DNA of 64,000 nucleotides from Allobosea sp. Root381 (GTDB lineage Bacteria; Pseudomonadota; Alphaproteobacteria; Rhizobiales; Beijerinckiaceae), in contig NZ_LMJT01000002.1 in NCBI RefSeq assembly GCF_001429395.1, positions 88,669 through 152,668 on the forward strand. Direction: 5' to 3'. Position numbers and translations under genes: made by a program. Below are positions 36,134 through 44,611 of this stretch, in pieces. Positions within the stretch are counted from its first letter, which is position 1. Each line of letters begins with the position of its first letter. The notes beneath the pieces were generated by a model. That model was given only the letters and a program-made list of their open reading frames with translations, searched no databases and was not told the origin of the DNA.

Positions 36134-37225
36134 ATGAGCCAGCTCTTCAGCCCCTACAAGCTCGGCGACCTCGCGCTCGCCAACCGCATCATCATCGCGC
36201 CGATGTGCCAGTATTCGGCCGATGAGGGCCGCACCACCGATTGGCACACCATCCATCTCGGCAACCTCTCGCATTCCGGAGCAGCCCTGCTGATCATCGA
36301 GGCGACGGCGGTCGAGCCAGCGGGCCGGATCAGCCCGCGCGATGTCGGGCTCTGGTCGGACGAGACGGAAGCGGCGCTGGCGAAGACGCTGGCGGCCGTG
36401 CATGCGCATTCCGACATGCCGCTCGGCATCCAGCTCGCCCATGCGGGGCGGAAGGCCTCGGTGGCGCCACCCTGGCTCGGCGGCCACCAGCTCGGGCTGA
36501 ACGAAGGCGGCTGGGAGACGCTCGCGCCATCCGCCGTGCCCTTCGACGGCCATCCGCGCAGCCCGAAGGCGCTGACGCAGGACGATCTCGCCCGGCTCTG
36601 CGAGAGCTTCGCGGCCGCGGCCAAGCGCTCGGTGCGGCTCGGCTTCGCCGCGATCGAACTGCACGCCGCCCATGGCTATCTGATGCACCAGTTCCTGTCG
36701 CCGCTCTCGAACCGCCGCGAGGACGACTATGGCGGCTCGCTGGAGAACCGGATGCGCTTCCCGCTTGCCGTATTCGATGCGGTGAAGGCCGCGGTGCCGG
36801 CGGGCTACCCTGTCGGCGTGCGCGTCTCGGCCACGGATTGGGTGCCGGGCGGCTGGGACATCGCGCAGACGCTCGCCTTCGCGCGCGAGCTCAAGGCGCG
36901 CGGCGTCGATTTCATGCATGTCTCAAGCGGCGGCAACTCGGCCGCCCAGCAGATCCCGCTCGGCCCGAACTACCAGGTGCCGCTGGCCCGCGCCGTCCGG
37001 CAGGAGACGGGCCTGCCGACCATCGCTGTCGGGCTGATCACCGAGGCGGACCAGGCGGAGGCGATCGTCGGCACCGGCGACGCCGATCTCGTCGGCATCG
37101 CGCGCGGCGTGCTCTACGACCCGCGCTGGCCCTGGCATGCGGCCGCCCATCTCGGCGCCAGCGTCAAGGTGCCGAACCAGTACCTGCGCTCGCAGCCGCG
37201 CCAGTACAAGAACCTGTTCGCCTGA
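36134..37225 (+). CDS. NADH:flavin oxidoreductase, YqjM-type Old Yellow Enzyme
   Basis: 363 residues, FMN TIM barrel. The YqjM-class features are Cys25 in IAPMCQYSAD, QLAHAGRKAS, the ELHAAHGYLMHQFLSP segment with the two substrate His residues, NRREDDYGGSLENR and GDADLVGIARGVLYDP for the phosphate of FMN. It should reduce activated C=C bonds of enals, enones or nitro compounds with NADPH. It stands alone between two gaps. Confidence 0.92.
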   Translation: MSQLFSPYKLGDLALANRIIIAPMCQYSADEGRTTDWHTIHLGNLSHSGAALLIIEATAVEPAGRISPRDVGLWSDETEAALAKTLAAVHAHSDMPLGIQLAHAGRKASVAPPWLGGHQLGLNEGGWETLAPSAVPFDGHPRSPKALTQDDLARLCESFAAAAKRSVRLGFAAIELHAAHGYLMHQFLSPLSNRREDDYGGSLENRMRFPLAVFDAVKAAVPAGYPVGVRVSATDWVPGGWDIAQTLAFARELKARGVDFMHVSSGGNSAAQQIPLGPNYQVPLARAVRQETGLPTIAVGLITEADQAEAIVGTGDADLVGIARGVLYDPRWPWHAAAHLGASVKVPNQYLRSQPRQYKNLFA

Positions 37226-37243
37226 GATATCGATCACTGGCTC

Positions 37244-37292
37244 AGCCCTCATCCTTCGAGACGCTGCTGCGCAGCTCCTCAGGATGAGGGCT
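37244..37292. repeat. Intergenic palindromic repeat, CCTCATCCTGAGGAG family, short form
   Basis: AGCCCTCATCCTTCGAGACG at the left and CTCCTCAGGATGAGGGCT at the right are inverted ends with CTGCTGCGCAG in the middle. It keeps the ends and CTTCGAGACG core of the longer copy at 1417-1538, with the inner part missing. Confidence 0.82.
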
Positions 37293-37349
37293 CGGGTTAC
37301 GTGGCGGCCGGGCTGGCACTTCGCCTACACCGACAAGAGACGGACCATC

Positions 37350-38849
37350 ATGACCGCCTATTCCGACCTGTCCGCCCATTTCGCCCGCGCCTCCGCGCTC
37401 GGCAACGCCATCGGCATCCTGCAATGGGACAACGACGTGATGATGCCGAAGGGCGCGGCTTCGTCGCGGGCCGAGAGTATGGCGTTGCTGCGAGTGATGC
37501 ATCACGGCCTGATCACCGATCCGCGCATCGGCGACTGGCTGGCGGAGGCCGACGGCGATGACTCGCTCGGCGAAGGGCCTTGGGAGCGCGCCAATCTGCG
37601 CGAAATCCGGCGGCTCTGGACGGTCGAGACCGCGCTGCCGGCGGACCTCGTCGAGGCTTCGAGCAAGGCTATCTCGGCCTGCGAGATGCGCTGGCGGCAG
37701 GCGCGTGCGGATGCCGATTTCGCCGGGCTCCTGCCCTATCTCGCCGAGGTGCTGACGATCCAGCGCGAGATCGGCCGGGCGAAGGGCGAGAAGCTCGGGC
37801 TTTCCCCCTATGACGCGCTGCTCAACGACTACGAGCCGGGCGGGCGGGCAGAGCGGATCGACGCGCTGTTCGACGACCTCGCCGCCTTCCTGCCGGGCTT
37901 CACGCAGGAGGTGCTGGCGGTGCAGGCTAAGCGGCCGCAGATCGCCGATCCGCAAGGCCCCTTCGCGATCGAGAAGCAGCGCGCGTTGGGCCTCAGGATG
38001 ATGGCGGCGCTCGGCTATGATTTCGAGCGCGGGCGCCTCGACGTCTCGACGCATCCCTTCTGCGGCGGTGCCGACAACGATGTCCGCATCACCACCCGCT
38101 ATGACGAGGGCGACTTCGCCAAGGCGCTGATGGGTGTGCTGCACGAGACCGGGCACGCGCTCTACGAGCAGGGCCGGCCGCAGGGCTTCCTGAACCAGCC
38201 GGTCGGCGCTGCCCGCGGCATGAGCCTGCATGAGAGCCAGTCGCTGCTGGTCGAGATGCAGTCCTGCCGCAGCGCCGAGTTCCTCGCCTTCGCCGCGCCG
38301 CTGATGCGCGAGACCTTCGGCGGCTCGGGCCCGGCCTGGGAGGCCGATGCGCTGTGGCGGCGCTATACGCGGGTCGAGCCCGGCTTCATCCGCGTCGATG
38401 CCGACGAGGTCACCTATCCGGCCCATGTCATCCTGCGCTACCGGCTGGAACAGGCGCTGATCGCCGACGCGATGCCGCTGGCGGAGCTGCCCAGCGCCTG
38501 GAACGAGGGCATGAAGTCCCTGCTCGGCGTCTCCGTCCCGGACGACAGGCTGGGCTGCCTGCAGGACATCCACTGGCCGAGCGGCGGCTGGGGCTATTTC
38601 CCGACCTATACGCTCGGCGCCATGACGGCGGCGCAGATCTTCGACGCCGCCTGCAAGGCCGAGCCCGACATCCTGCCGGCGATCGGCCGCGGCGATTTCA
38701 GCGCCCTGCTCGGCTGGCTGCGCGCCAACATTCACAGCCAGGGCTCGCTGCTGGAGACGGACGAATTGCTGACGCAGGCGACGGGGCGGCCGCTCGACGC
38801 CGGCGTGTTCAAGGCGCATCTGCGCCGGCGCTATGCCGGGGAGGCCTGA
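37350..38849 (+). CDS. M32-family zinc carboxypeptidase
   Basis: 499-residue thermostable carboxypeptidase Taq family protein. The zinc site is HETGH (His265, Glu266, His269), with the third ligand Glu expected in SLHESQSLLVE. Other family motifs are the N-terminal LGNAIGILQWDNDVMMP, STHPFCGGADNDVRIT and HWPSGGWGYFPTYTLGAM. The start at 37350 is chosen by homology; the longer frame runs back into the preceding gene and repeat. It removes C-terminal residues from peptides in the cytoplasm. Confidence 0.93.
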   Translation: MTAYSDLSAHFARASALGNAIGILQWDNDVMMPKGAASSRAESMALLRVMHHGLITDPRIGDWLAEADGDDSLGEGPWERANLREIRRLWTVETALPADLVEASSKAISACEMRWRQARADADFAGLLPYLAEVLTIQREIGRAKGEKLGLSPYDALLNDYEPGGRAERIDALFDDLAAFLPGFTQEVLAVQAKRPQIADPQGPFAIEKQRALGLRMMAALGYDFERGRLDVSTHPFCGGADNDVRITTRYDEGDFAKALMGVLHETGHALYEQGRPQGFLNQPVGAARGMSLHESQSLLVEMQSCRSAEFLAFAAPLMRETFGGSGPAWEADALWRRYTRVEPGFIRVDADEVTYPAHVILRYRLEQALIADAMPLAELPSAWNEGMKSLLGVSVPDDRLGCLQDIHWPSGGWGYFPTYTLGAMTAAQIFDAACKAEPDILPAIGRGDFSALLGWLRANIHSQGSLLETDELLTQATGRPLDAGVFKAHLRRRYAGEA

Positions 38850-38919
38850 AGCTCCCGCCGCCGCTTCCCGATTCTTCCCAGAGGGTTGCTCCCGCTCGGT
38901 TGAAGCGATGCACGAATCC

Positions 38920-38955
38920 CGAAACGAAAACGGCCGCCCCTCCAAGGGCGGCCGT
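38920..38955 (-). terminator. Rho-independent terminator of the seven-gene operon
   Basis: A 10-bp stem ACGGCCGCCC (38930-38939) with its complement at 38946-38955 and a 6-base loop. In the leftward direction it is followed by TTTTCGTTTC. It lies 24 bases past the stop of the last operon gene, and its stem could also stop transcripts coming from the carboxypeptidase gene. Confidence 0.9.
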
Positions 38956-38979
38956 CTCCGTTTCAGATGACCAAGCGAC

Positions 38980-40032
38980 TCAGCGCTCGATCGTCTTGTT
39001 CCAGCGGCTGTTCCATTCGGGGCGCTTGGCGTTGATCGCGTCCCAGTCGAGCATCACGGCGGTCTTCATATAGGTGTTGAACTGGTCGAGCCTCGCCTGG
39101 GTCTCGGGCGTCTGGGCCTTGGCGGTCGGGTTCGAGGGCAGGCCGTTGCCGAACGTCATCGCCTTCTGCTGGGCGTCTGCCGAGAGTAGGTAGGCGGCGA
39201 GCTTCTGCGACAGTTCCGGCTCGGAGTTGTTGGCGATCACGCATTCCGCCACCGACAGCACGACCGAGCCTTCCTTGGGCTGAGCGTACTCGACCGGGAT
39301 GCCCTTCGACTTGAGCGTCGCGACCTGTGTCGGCGTCAGCGGGAAGATCGCAGCCTCGCCGGTCTGGACCATCTCCGAGATCTTGGCCGAGTTCGGAATG
39401 AACTCGATGACGTTCTTGCCGATGGTGTCGCGGAACTTGGTGAAGCCCGGCTCGACATTGGCCTCATCGCCACCCTGGATGCGGTTGAACATCAGGAAGG
39501 CGTGCAGGCCGAAGGACGAGGCCGCGGCCGACTGGAAGACGACAAGGTTCTTGAACTTGGGATCGGCCAGATCCATCCAGGAGGTCGGCGCCGCCCAGCC
39601 CTTCTCGTCGAACATCTTCTTGTTATAGGCGAGCCCGGTCATGCCCATATCGATACCGGCCGCCATTCCGTCCTTCAGACGGGAGTTGGGGGGAAGCTGG
39701 GCCAGTTCCGGGCCGTCTTTCAGCTTATCGCAGAGGCCGGCACCAATGGCGCGGAACATAACGCCGTCATCGAGGAACATGACGTGCATCTGCGGCCTGT
39801 CCTTGGCCGCCGTCGCCTTGGCGAGGATGTCCGAGGAGGTGCCGGGTACGACGACGATCTTGACGTCGTTGGCCTTCTCGAAATCCGGGAAGACGCCCTG
39901 CGTATAGGTGCGCTCGAAGTTGCCGCCGTTCATGCCGACATAGAGCGTCTTGGTCTGGGCAATTGCGGCGCTGCCGGCGACGAGCGCGAGCGTGGCGGCG
40001 GCGGCGCCGAGAGCGATGCGACGGTTGATCAT
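38980..40032 (-). CDS. PotD-type ABC transporter substrate-binding protein
   Basis: 350-residue periplasmic binding protein of the spermidine/putrescine/opine (SBP_bac_8-like) class. The signal peptide is about residues 1-26 (cut near AAIAQ). The mature protein opens KTLYVGMNGGNFERTYTQGVF and has TKFRDTIGKNVIEFIPNSAK. Its ATG overlaps the stop of the preceding oxidoreductase gene (ATGA). It is the last gene of the operon, unusual for a binding protein, and it is followed by a strong terminator. The ligand is presumably the amine or amino acid oxidised by the dehydrogenase encoded upstream. Confidence 0.87.
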   Translation of the reverse strand: MINRRIALGAAAATLALVAGSAAIAQTKTLYVGMNGGNFERTYTQGVFPDFEKANDVKIVVVPGTSSDILAKATAAKDRPQMHVMFLDDGVMFRAIGAGLCDKLKDGPELAQLPPNSRLKDGMAAGIDMGMTGLAYNKKMFDEKGWAAPTSWMDLADPKFKNLVVFQSAAASSFGLHAFLMFNRIQGGDEANVEPGFTKFRDTIGKNVIEFIPNSAKISEMVQTGEAAIFPLTPTQVATLKSKGIPVEYAQPKEGSVVLSVAECVIANNSEPELSQKLAAYLLSADAQQKAMTFGNGLPSNPTAKAQTPETQARLDQFNTYMKTAVMLDWDAINAKRPEWNSRWNKTIER

Positions 40033-41225
40033 GAGAGGTTTCCCCTGTGTTGCGGCTCTGAAGGGCGGGCCGCACCCGAGCCGTCGGCTGTGCGGTCGCT
40101 GGTTGAGGAAGGTTTCGCGAAGCGCGCGATCGATAAGGCCTCGATCGGCGTCGGGGTGGCCCCGTCGCGGACGAGCTCGGCCAGGACCTCGCCGACGCCT
40201 GGCGCGATCTGGAAGCCGGCCCCGGTGAAGCCGAAGGCGTGGAACAGGCCGGGCGTCGTGCCGCTCGGGCCGATCACCGGGTTGCCGTCCGGCATCGCGG
40301 CTTCGGTTCCGGTCCAGAAGCGGATGGCCTGGGCATGGCGCATGGCCGGGAAGAGCCCGGCCGCCCTGTTCATGATGGCGAGCGCACCATCGCCGGTCGG
40401 CCGCGAGAAATCGGCGTCGGGCAGCGGCAAGCCGCGCTCGCCGCCGACCACGCAATTGCCGCGCTCGACCTGCCGGGCATAGATGCCGCGGCCCTCCATG
40501 CCGGTGTTGACGGTCATGATCGGGGCGAGCGGTTCGGTCACCACCATGGACGGGTAGATGCGGCTGACCGGAACCGGCTCGCCGAAGCTCTCCGCGAAGG
40601 GGCCGGCCCAGGCGCCGGCGCTGTTGACCAACGCCGCGGCGCGGATGGCGGTGCCCTCGCCGGCCTCGATCGCAAAGCCTGTGCCGTTGCGCGTGGCGCC
40701 GGTCACGGCCGTGTTTTCCAGCACATGCGCACCGGCCCGGCGCGCCGCGCTGGCGAAGCCGGCCGAGACGAGGCGCGGATTGGCATGGCCGTCCCCAGCG
40801 CAGAGCGAGGCGCCGGTGATGTCGCCCTCGATCCAGGGAAAGCGCTCGCGCAGGTCGTTGTGGCCGATCAGCTCGAGGCCGAGGTCCAGATCGGCGACAT
40901 CAGCTGCATAGGCTTCGAGGGCCGCCATCTCGGCCTCGCCGCGGGCGAGCTTGAGATGGCCCGAGCGGATGAATTCGCCGTCGATGCCGATCAGCGCGGC
41001 AAGGCGCGGCCAGACCGCATGGGCCCGCTGCGACAGCGGCAACTGCTTTCGCGGGCGGCCCTGCCGACGCACGCCGCCATAGTTCACGCCGCTCGCCTGC
41101 GCCCCGCAAAAACCCTTGTCGAGCAGGGCTACGCTCAAGCCCATCCCGCGCAGCGCCAGCGCCGCCGACGAACCGACGAGGCCGCCGCCGATGATCGCCA
41201 CATCGACATCGAGGCGCTGGCTCAT
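40029..41225 (-). CDS. FAD-dependent amino-acid/opine oxidoreductase (DAO family, HcnC/OoxB-like)
   Basis: 398 residues from the ATG at 41225, which overlaps the previous stop (ATGA). The dinucleotide-binding motif is VAIIGGGLVGSSAALAL near residue 10, and the C-terminal FAD motif lies in AFGFTGAGFQIAPGVGE. The middle segment GVNYGGVRRQGR is typical of the beta subunits of hydroxyproline, opine and glycine (cyanide-forming) dehydrogenases. With the two preceding gene products it should form a three-subunit complex. It is the subunit that oxidises the C-N bond. The substrate is unknown. Confidence 0.87.
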   Translation of the reverse strand: MSQRLDVDVAIIGGGLVGSSAALALRGMGLSVALLDKGFCGAQASGVNYGGVRRQGRPRKQLPLSQRAHAVWPRLAALIGIDGEFIRSGHLKLARGEAEMAALEAYAADVADLDLGLELIGHNDLRERFPWIEGDITGASLCAGDGHANPRLVSAGFASAARRAGAHVLENTAVTGATRNGTGFAIEAGEGTAIRAAALVNSAGAWAGPFAESFGEPVPVSRIYPSMVVTEPLAPIMTVNTGMEGRGIYARQVERGNCVVGGERGLPLPDADFSRPTGDGALAIMNRAAGLFPAMRHAQAIRFWTGTEAAMPDGNPVIGPSGTTPGLFHAFGFTGAGFQIAPGVGEVLAELVRDGATPTPIEALSIARFAKPSSTSDRTADGSGAARPSEPQHRGNLS

Positions 41226-42610
41226 GCGGCGGTCTCCCGGTCGCGCACTGCCGGCTGCAGCACCAGCGGGACGGGCTTGAGCGGCGCCTGGGAACGCAAC
41301 CTGCCGACGCTTCCGATGCCTTGCCCGGTTTCTGCAGCCAGCAGCTCGGCCGCGGCGCCGCCGCAGATCCGGCCCTGACAGCGCCCCATGCCGACGCGGC
41401 TCACCGCCTTCAGCCGGTTGAGTTCGACGATGCCGTAACGCCCCATGGCCTCGCGGGCCTCGCCCGCGCTGATTTCCTCGCAGCGGCAGAGCAGCGTGTC
41501 GTCGGCGATGCCGCCCGCCCAATGCGCCGGGAAGGGGAAGGCCGCCTCCAGCACGTCGCGGAACCGGTCGATCCGGGCGAGCTCGCGCTCCAGCCGGGCG
41601 GCACGCTCCGGCGAGACCGGCAGGCCGCGATCCTCGCAAAGCGCCAGCGCGGCGCGTTCGCCGGCCCGCTCCGCGGCATCGGCCCCGGCGATGCCCGCGC
41701 CGTCGCCGGCGAGATAGACGCCGGCCACGCTGGAGCGGCCCGCTGCGTCGCGCTGCGGCAGCCAGGCGCGGTCGCGCTCGTCGAAGCGGAAGGTGCAGCC
41801 GGCGAGGTCGGACGCCTGCGTCTCCGAGCGCAAGGTGAGGCCGTAGCCGACGCCGTCGCAGGCGATGCGGTGCTCGCGGCCGCCGGAGCGCCAGGCGACG
41901 CCGGAAACCTCGCGCGTGCCCTCGATCCTGACGCCCCCGACGCCTGAATGCAGCGCGACGCCGCGCAGCTTCAGCTCGGCGACGAAGCGCATGCCGCGCA
42001 GCACGATGGCCGGGAACAGCGGCAGGCCGCGCAGCATGGCGAACTTGGCCGAGAAGGGTGCGGCATCGAGTACGGCCGCGACCTCGACGCCCGCCTTCAT
42101 GTACTGCCAGGCGACGAGATAGAGCAGCGGCCCGGTGCCGGCGAAGACGACGCGGGAGCCGATGGCGCAGCCCTGCGCCTTGAGCGCGACCTGCGAGCCG
42201 CCGAGCGTGAAGACACCTGGAAGCGTCCAGCCCGGGACCGGCAGGATGCGGTCCGTCGCGCCCGTGGCCAGGATCAGCCCGTCATAGGCGACGCGGCGGT
42301 TCTCGCCTGCGACCGCGATGTCGGCATCACCGTCGCGCAGGTTCCAGAGCAGAGCCTGCGGCCAGTAGTCGATATGGCCAGCCAAGGCGTGGAAGGCGCC
42401 GTGCAGCGCTTGCGCCTTGCCGGCCTCGGAGCCGTAGAGCGACTTGGCACTGCGGCCGTCGGGCACCGGGCGCTGGCGGTAGATCTGGCCGCCGCAGGCC
42501 GGCGCCTCGTCGACCACCAGCGGCCGCAGGCCCACTGCTACGAGCGCCTGCGCCGCGCGGATTCCGGCCGGCCCGGCGCCGACGATGAGTGGCTGTGCGC
42601 GGCCGGTCAC
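41222..42610 (-). CDS. NAD(P)/FAD oxidoreductase with C-terminal BFD-like [2Fe-2S] domain (HcnB/OoxA-like)
   Basis: 462 residues from a GTG at 42610 that overlaps the previous stop (GTGA); the longer frame upstream has no homology. Two dinucleotide folds are visible: LIVGAGPAGIRAAQAL at the N-terminus and VVFAGTGPLLYLVAWQ in the middle, with VYLAGDGAGIAGAD as the FAD-closing motif. The C-terminal part has LCRCEEISAGE and GMGRCQGRICGG, the C-x-C and C-x4-C cysteine pairs of a BFD-type [2Fe-2S] cluster. This domain set defines the alpha subunit of HcnABC, opine oxidase and D-hydroxyproline dehydrogenase type enzymes. Confidence 0.88.
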   Translation of the reverse strand: MTGRAQPLIVGAGPAGIRAAQALVAVGLRPLVVDEAPACGGQIYRQRPVPDGRSAKSLYGSEAGKAQALHGAFHALAGHIDYWPQALLWNLRDGDADIAVAGENRRVAYDGLILATGATDRILPVPGWTLPGVFTLGGSQVALKAQGCAIGSRVVFAGTGPLLYLVAWQYMKAGVEVAAVLDAAPFSAKFAMLRGLPLFPAIVLRGMRFVAELKLRGVALHSGVGGVRIEGTREVSGVAWRSGGREHRIACDGVGYGLTLRSETQASDLAGCTFRFDERDRAWLPQRDAAGRSSVAGVYLAGDGAGIAGADAAERAGERAALALCEDRGLPVSPERAARLERELARIDRFRDVLEAAFPFPAHWAGGIADDTLLCRCEEISAGEAREAMGRYGIVELNRLKAVSRVGMGRCQGRICGGAAAELLAAETGQGIGSVGRLRSQAPLKPVPLVLQPAVRDRETAA

Positions 42611-42897
42611 GAGGCGATCCCCGAACCGGTGACGACGCTCATTCCCGCGGCAAGCGGCGTGGTGCAGGCGCGCAGGCGCTCGCCGCCGGCGAGCGTCACC
42701 CAGCAATCCTGGCAGGCACCCATCTGGCAGAATCCGGCGCGTGGCTGGCCGGAGAACTCGCTGAGGCGGACGGCCCCGGCATGGCTGAGGATCGCGGTCA
42801 GGAGCGTGTCGCCCGCTCGGCCTTCGCAGGCCCTGCCATCGAGGGTGAACGCGATGGCAGCGTGATCCTTGCGGACGATGCGATGGAGCAGCGGCAT
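42607..42897 (-). CDS. Small (2Fe-2S)-binding subunit (HcnA-like)
   Basis: 96 residues. Cysteines 57, 62, 65 and 78 make the pattern C-x4-C-x2-C-x12-C of ferredoxin-like [2Fe-2S] domains (GFCQMGACQDCW then RACTT). The N-terminal TLDGRACEGRAGDTLLTAIL is typical of the gamma subunit of three-part amine dehydrogenases. It starts 11 bases after the permease gene and its stop overlaps the next GTG. It relays electrons between the flavin subunits. Confidence 0.9.
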   Translation of the reverse strand: MPLLHRIVRKDHAAIAFTLDGRACEGRAGDTLLTAILSHAGAVRLSEFSGQPRAGFCQMGACQDCWVTLAGGERLRACTTPLAAGMSVVTGSGIAS

Positions 42898-42908
42898 GGC
42901 TTTCAGCC

Positions 42909-43703
42909 CTACTTCTGTCCGACGAGGATCTTGTCGAGGCCGAAGGCGCGGTCGAGGATCAGCATCGCGGCAGCCGTCAGGGCGATCATCAGCGCGGAGA
43001 CCGCGGCCATCATCGGATCGATCGATTCCGTCGCGTACATGTACATCCGCACGGGCAGCGTGACGGTCGCGGGCGAGGTCACGAAGATCGACATCGTCAG
43101 CTCGTCGAACGAGGTGATGAAGGCGAGCAGCCAGCCGCCGGTGATGCCCGGCAGGATCATCGGCGCGGTGATGCGGCGGAACACGGTCAGGTGCGAGGCG
43201 CCCAGCGTCATCGCGGCCTGCTCGGCGCTGCGGTCGAGCCCTGTGAAGGACGCCATCACCAGCCGCAGCACATAGGGCGTGACGATGATGACATGGGTCG
43301 CGACCAGCCAGGCGAAGGAACCGGTGCCGCCGATCAGCGCGAACAGGCGCAGGAAGGCCACGCCGAGCACCAGATGCGGAATGATCAGGGGCGACAGGAA
43401 CAGCGCATTCAGCGCGCCGCGACCGGGAAAGTCATAGCGGTCGATGGCGAGCGCCGCGGGCACCGCGATGACGATCGCGATCGTCGCCGACAGCGTCGCC
43501 AGCCACAGGCTGTTGACGAAGGAGGCGACGAAGTCGGGATGCTGGAAGATCGCGTGGAACCAGCGCAGCGAGAAGCTGGTGGTCGGGATCCTCAGCGTGT
43601 TCTCGGGCGTGAAGGCGACGAGGCAGATCACCACAAGCGGCGCCAGCACGAAGGCGACGACGAGGCCGTGGAAGATGAGCGCGATGGGGCCGTTCTTGTG
43701 CAT
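42909..43703 (-). CDS. ABC transporter permease (PotC-type)
   Basis: 264 residues from the ATG at 43703, which has GGGGTGA five bases upstream. A GTG at 43712 would overlap the previous stop (GTGA) and add three residues. About six membrane helices are visible. The EAA-like loop is SAEQAAMTLGASHLTVFRRITAPMI. The first segment is ALIFHGLVVAFVLAPLVVIC. It pairs with the PotB-type permease encoded just upstream. Confidence 0.9.
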   Translation of the reverse strand: MHKNGPIALIFHGLVVAFVLAPLVVICLVAFTPENTLRIPTTSFSLRWFHAIFQHPDFVASFVNSLWLATLSATIAIVIAVPAALAIDRYDFPGRGALNALFLSPLIIPHLVLGVAFLRLFALIGGTGSFAWLVATHVIIVTPYVLRLVMASFTGLDRSAEQAAMTLGASHLTVFRRITAPMILPGITGGWLLAFITSFDELTMSIFVTSPATVTLPVRMYMYATESIDPMMAAVSALMIALTAAAMLILDRAFGLDKILVGQK

Positions 43704-43708
43704 GGCGC

Positions 43709-44611
43709 TCACCCCAGGGTCCGGCGGGCGCGGGCCTCGACCATGCGGTTATAGGCCAGCATGATGGCGAGGTTGGCGACGAGCACGATGATGGCGATGG
43801 CAGCGCCGAGCGGCCAGTTCAGCTCGTGCATGTATTCGTCATAGACGAGCGTCGCCGCCATCTTGAGGCGGCGGCCGCCGAGCAGGCCCGGAATGGCGAA
43901 GGCGCTGGCCGAGAGCCCGAAGACCAGCAGGCTGCCGGAGAGCATGCCGAGCGAGACCTGCGGCATCACCACGCGGCGCAGTGCCGTGAAGCGCGAGGCG
44001 CCCAGCGTCCAGGCCGCGGCCTCCACCATCGGGTCGAGCTTCTGCAGCGCGGTCCAGACCGGGATGACCATGAAGGGCAGCATGACGTGGACAAGCGCGA
44101 TCACGATCGCCGTCTCGGTGTAGAGCAGCCTGACCGACCCGAAGCCGAGCGCCTGCAGCGTCTGGTTCACCAGCCCGGTCGAGCCCAGCAGCATGCTCCA
44201 GCCGAAGGCGCGCACCACCACGGAGACGAGCAGCGGGCCGATGATCACCAGCAGGAAGACCGACCGCCAGGGATCGCGCATCCGCGACAGGATATAGGCC
44301 TCTGGCAGACCGATCAGCGCGCAGATCAGCGTGGTCAGCGCTGCGATGCGGAGCGTGCGCCAGAAGATGCCGAGATAATAGCTGTCCGAGAAGACCGCCG
44401 TGTAGTGCGCCAGCGTGAACTCGTTCTTGATGCCGGTGCTGTGGTCGTAGGCGTGGAACGACAGGATGACCGTCAGGACGAGCGGCAGGACCACCAGGCC
44501 GAGGAACATCAGCGCGCCGGGGCCGACGAGCAGCCAGGGCGCGGGATTGGCGCGGCGGGCGGGCGATGCTGCCGGACCGGCGCCGGCGAGGCTCGGGCTC
44601 GCGGCGCTCAC
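43709..44611 (-). CDS. ABC transporter permease (PotB-type)
   Basis: 300 residues from a GTG at 44611 that overlaps the ATPase stop (GTGA) and has GGGAG upstream. A disordered Ala/Pro-rich start of about 25 residues precedes six membrane helices. The EAA-like loop is MVEAAAWTLGASRFTALRRV. The motif ILSFHAYDHSTGIKNEFTL in the first periplasmic loop fits the spermidine/putrescine and opine permease group. Confidence 0.89.
   Translation of the reverse strand: MSAASPSLAGAGPAASPARRANPAPWLLVGPGALMFLGLVVLPLVLTVILSFHAYDHSTGIKNEFTLAHYTAVFSDSYYLGIFWRTLRIAALTTLICALIGLPEAYILSRMRDPWRSVFLLVIIGPLLVSVVVRAFGWSMLLGSTGLVNQTLQALGFGSVRLLYTETAIVIALVHVMLPFMVIPVWTALQKLDPMVEAAAWTLGASRFTALRRVVMPQVSLGMLSGSLLVFGLSASAFAIPGLLGGRRLKMAATLVYDEYMHELNWPLGAAIAIIVLVANLAIMLAYNRMVEARARRTLG

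Noticed and set aside
40029..42897. Hydrogen cyanide synthase HcnABC
   Set aside because: Subunit layout matches, but the same layout serves opine and hydroxyproline dehydrogenases. Coupling to an importer and an IclR regulator suggests catabolism rather than cyanide production.
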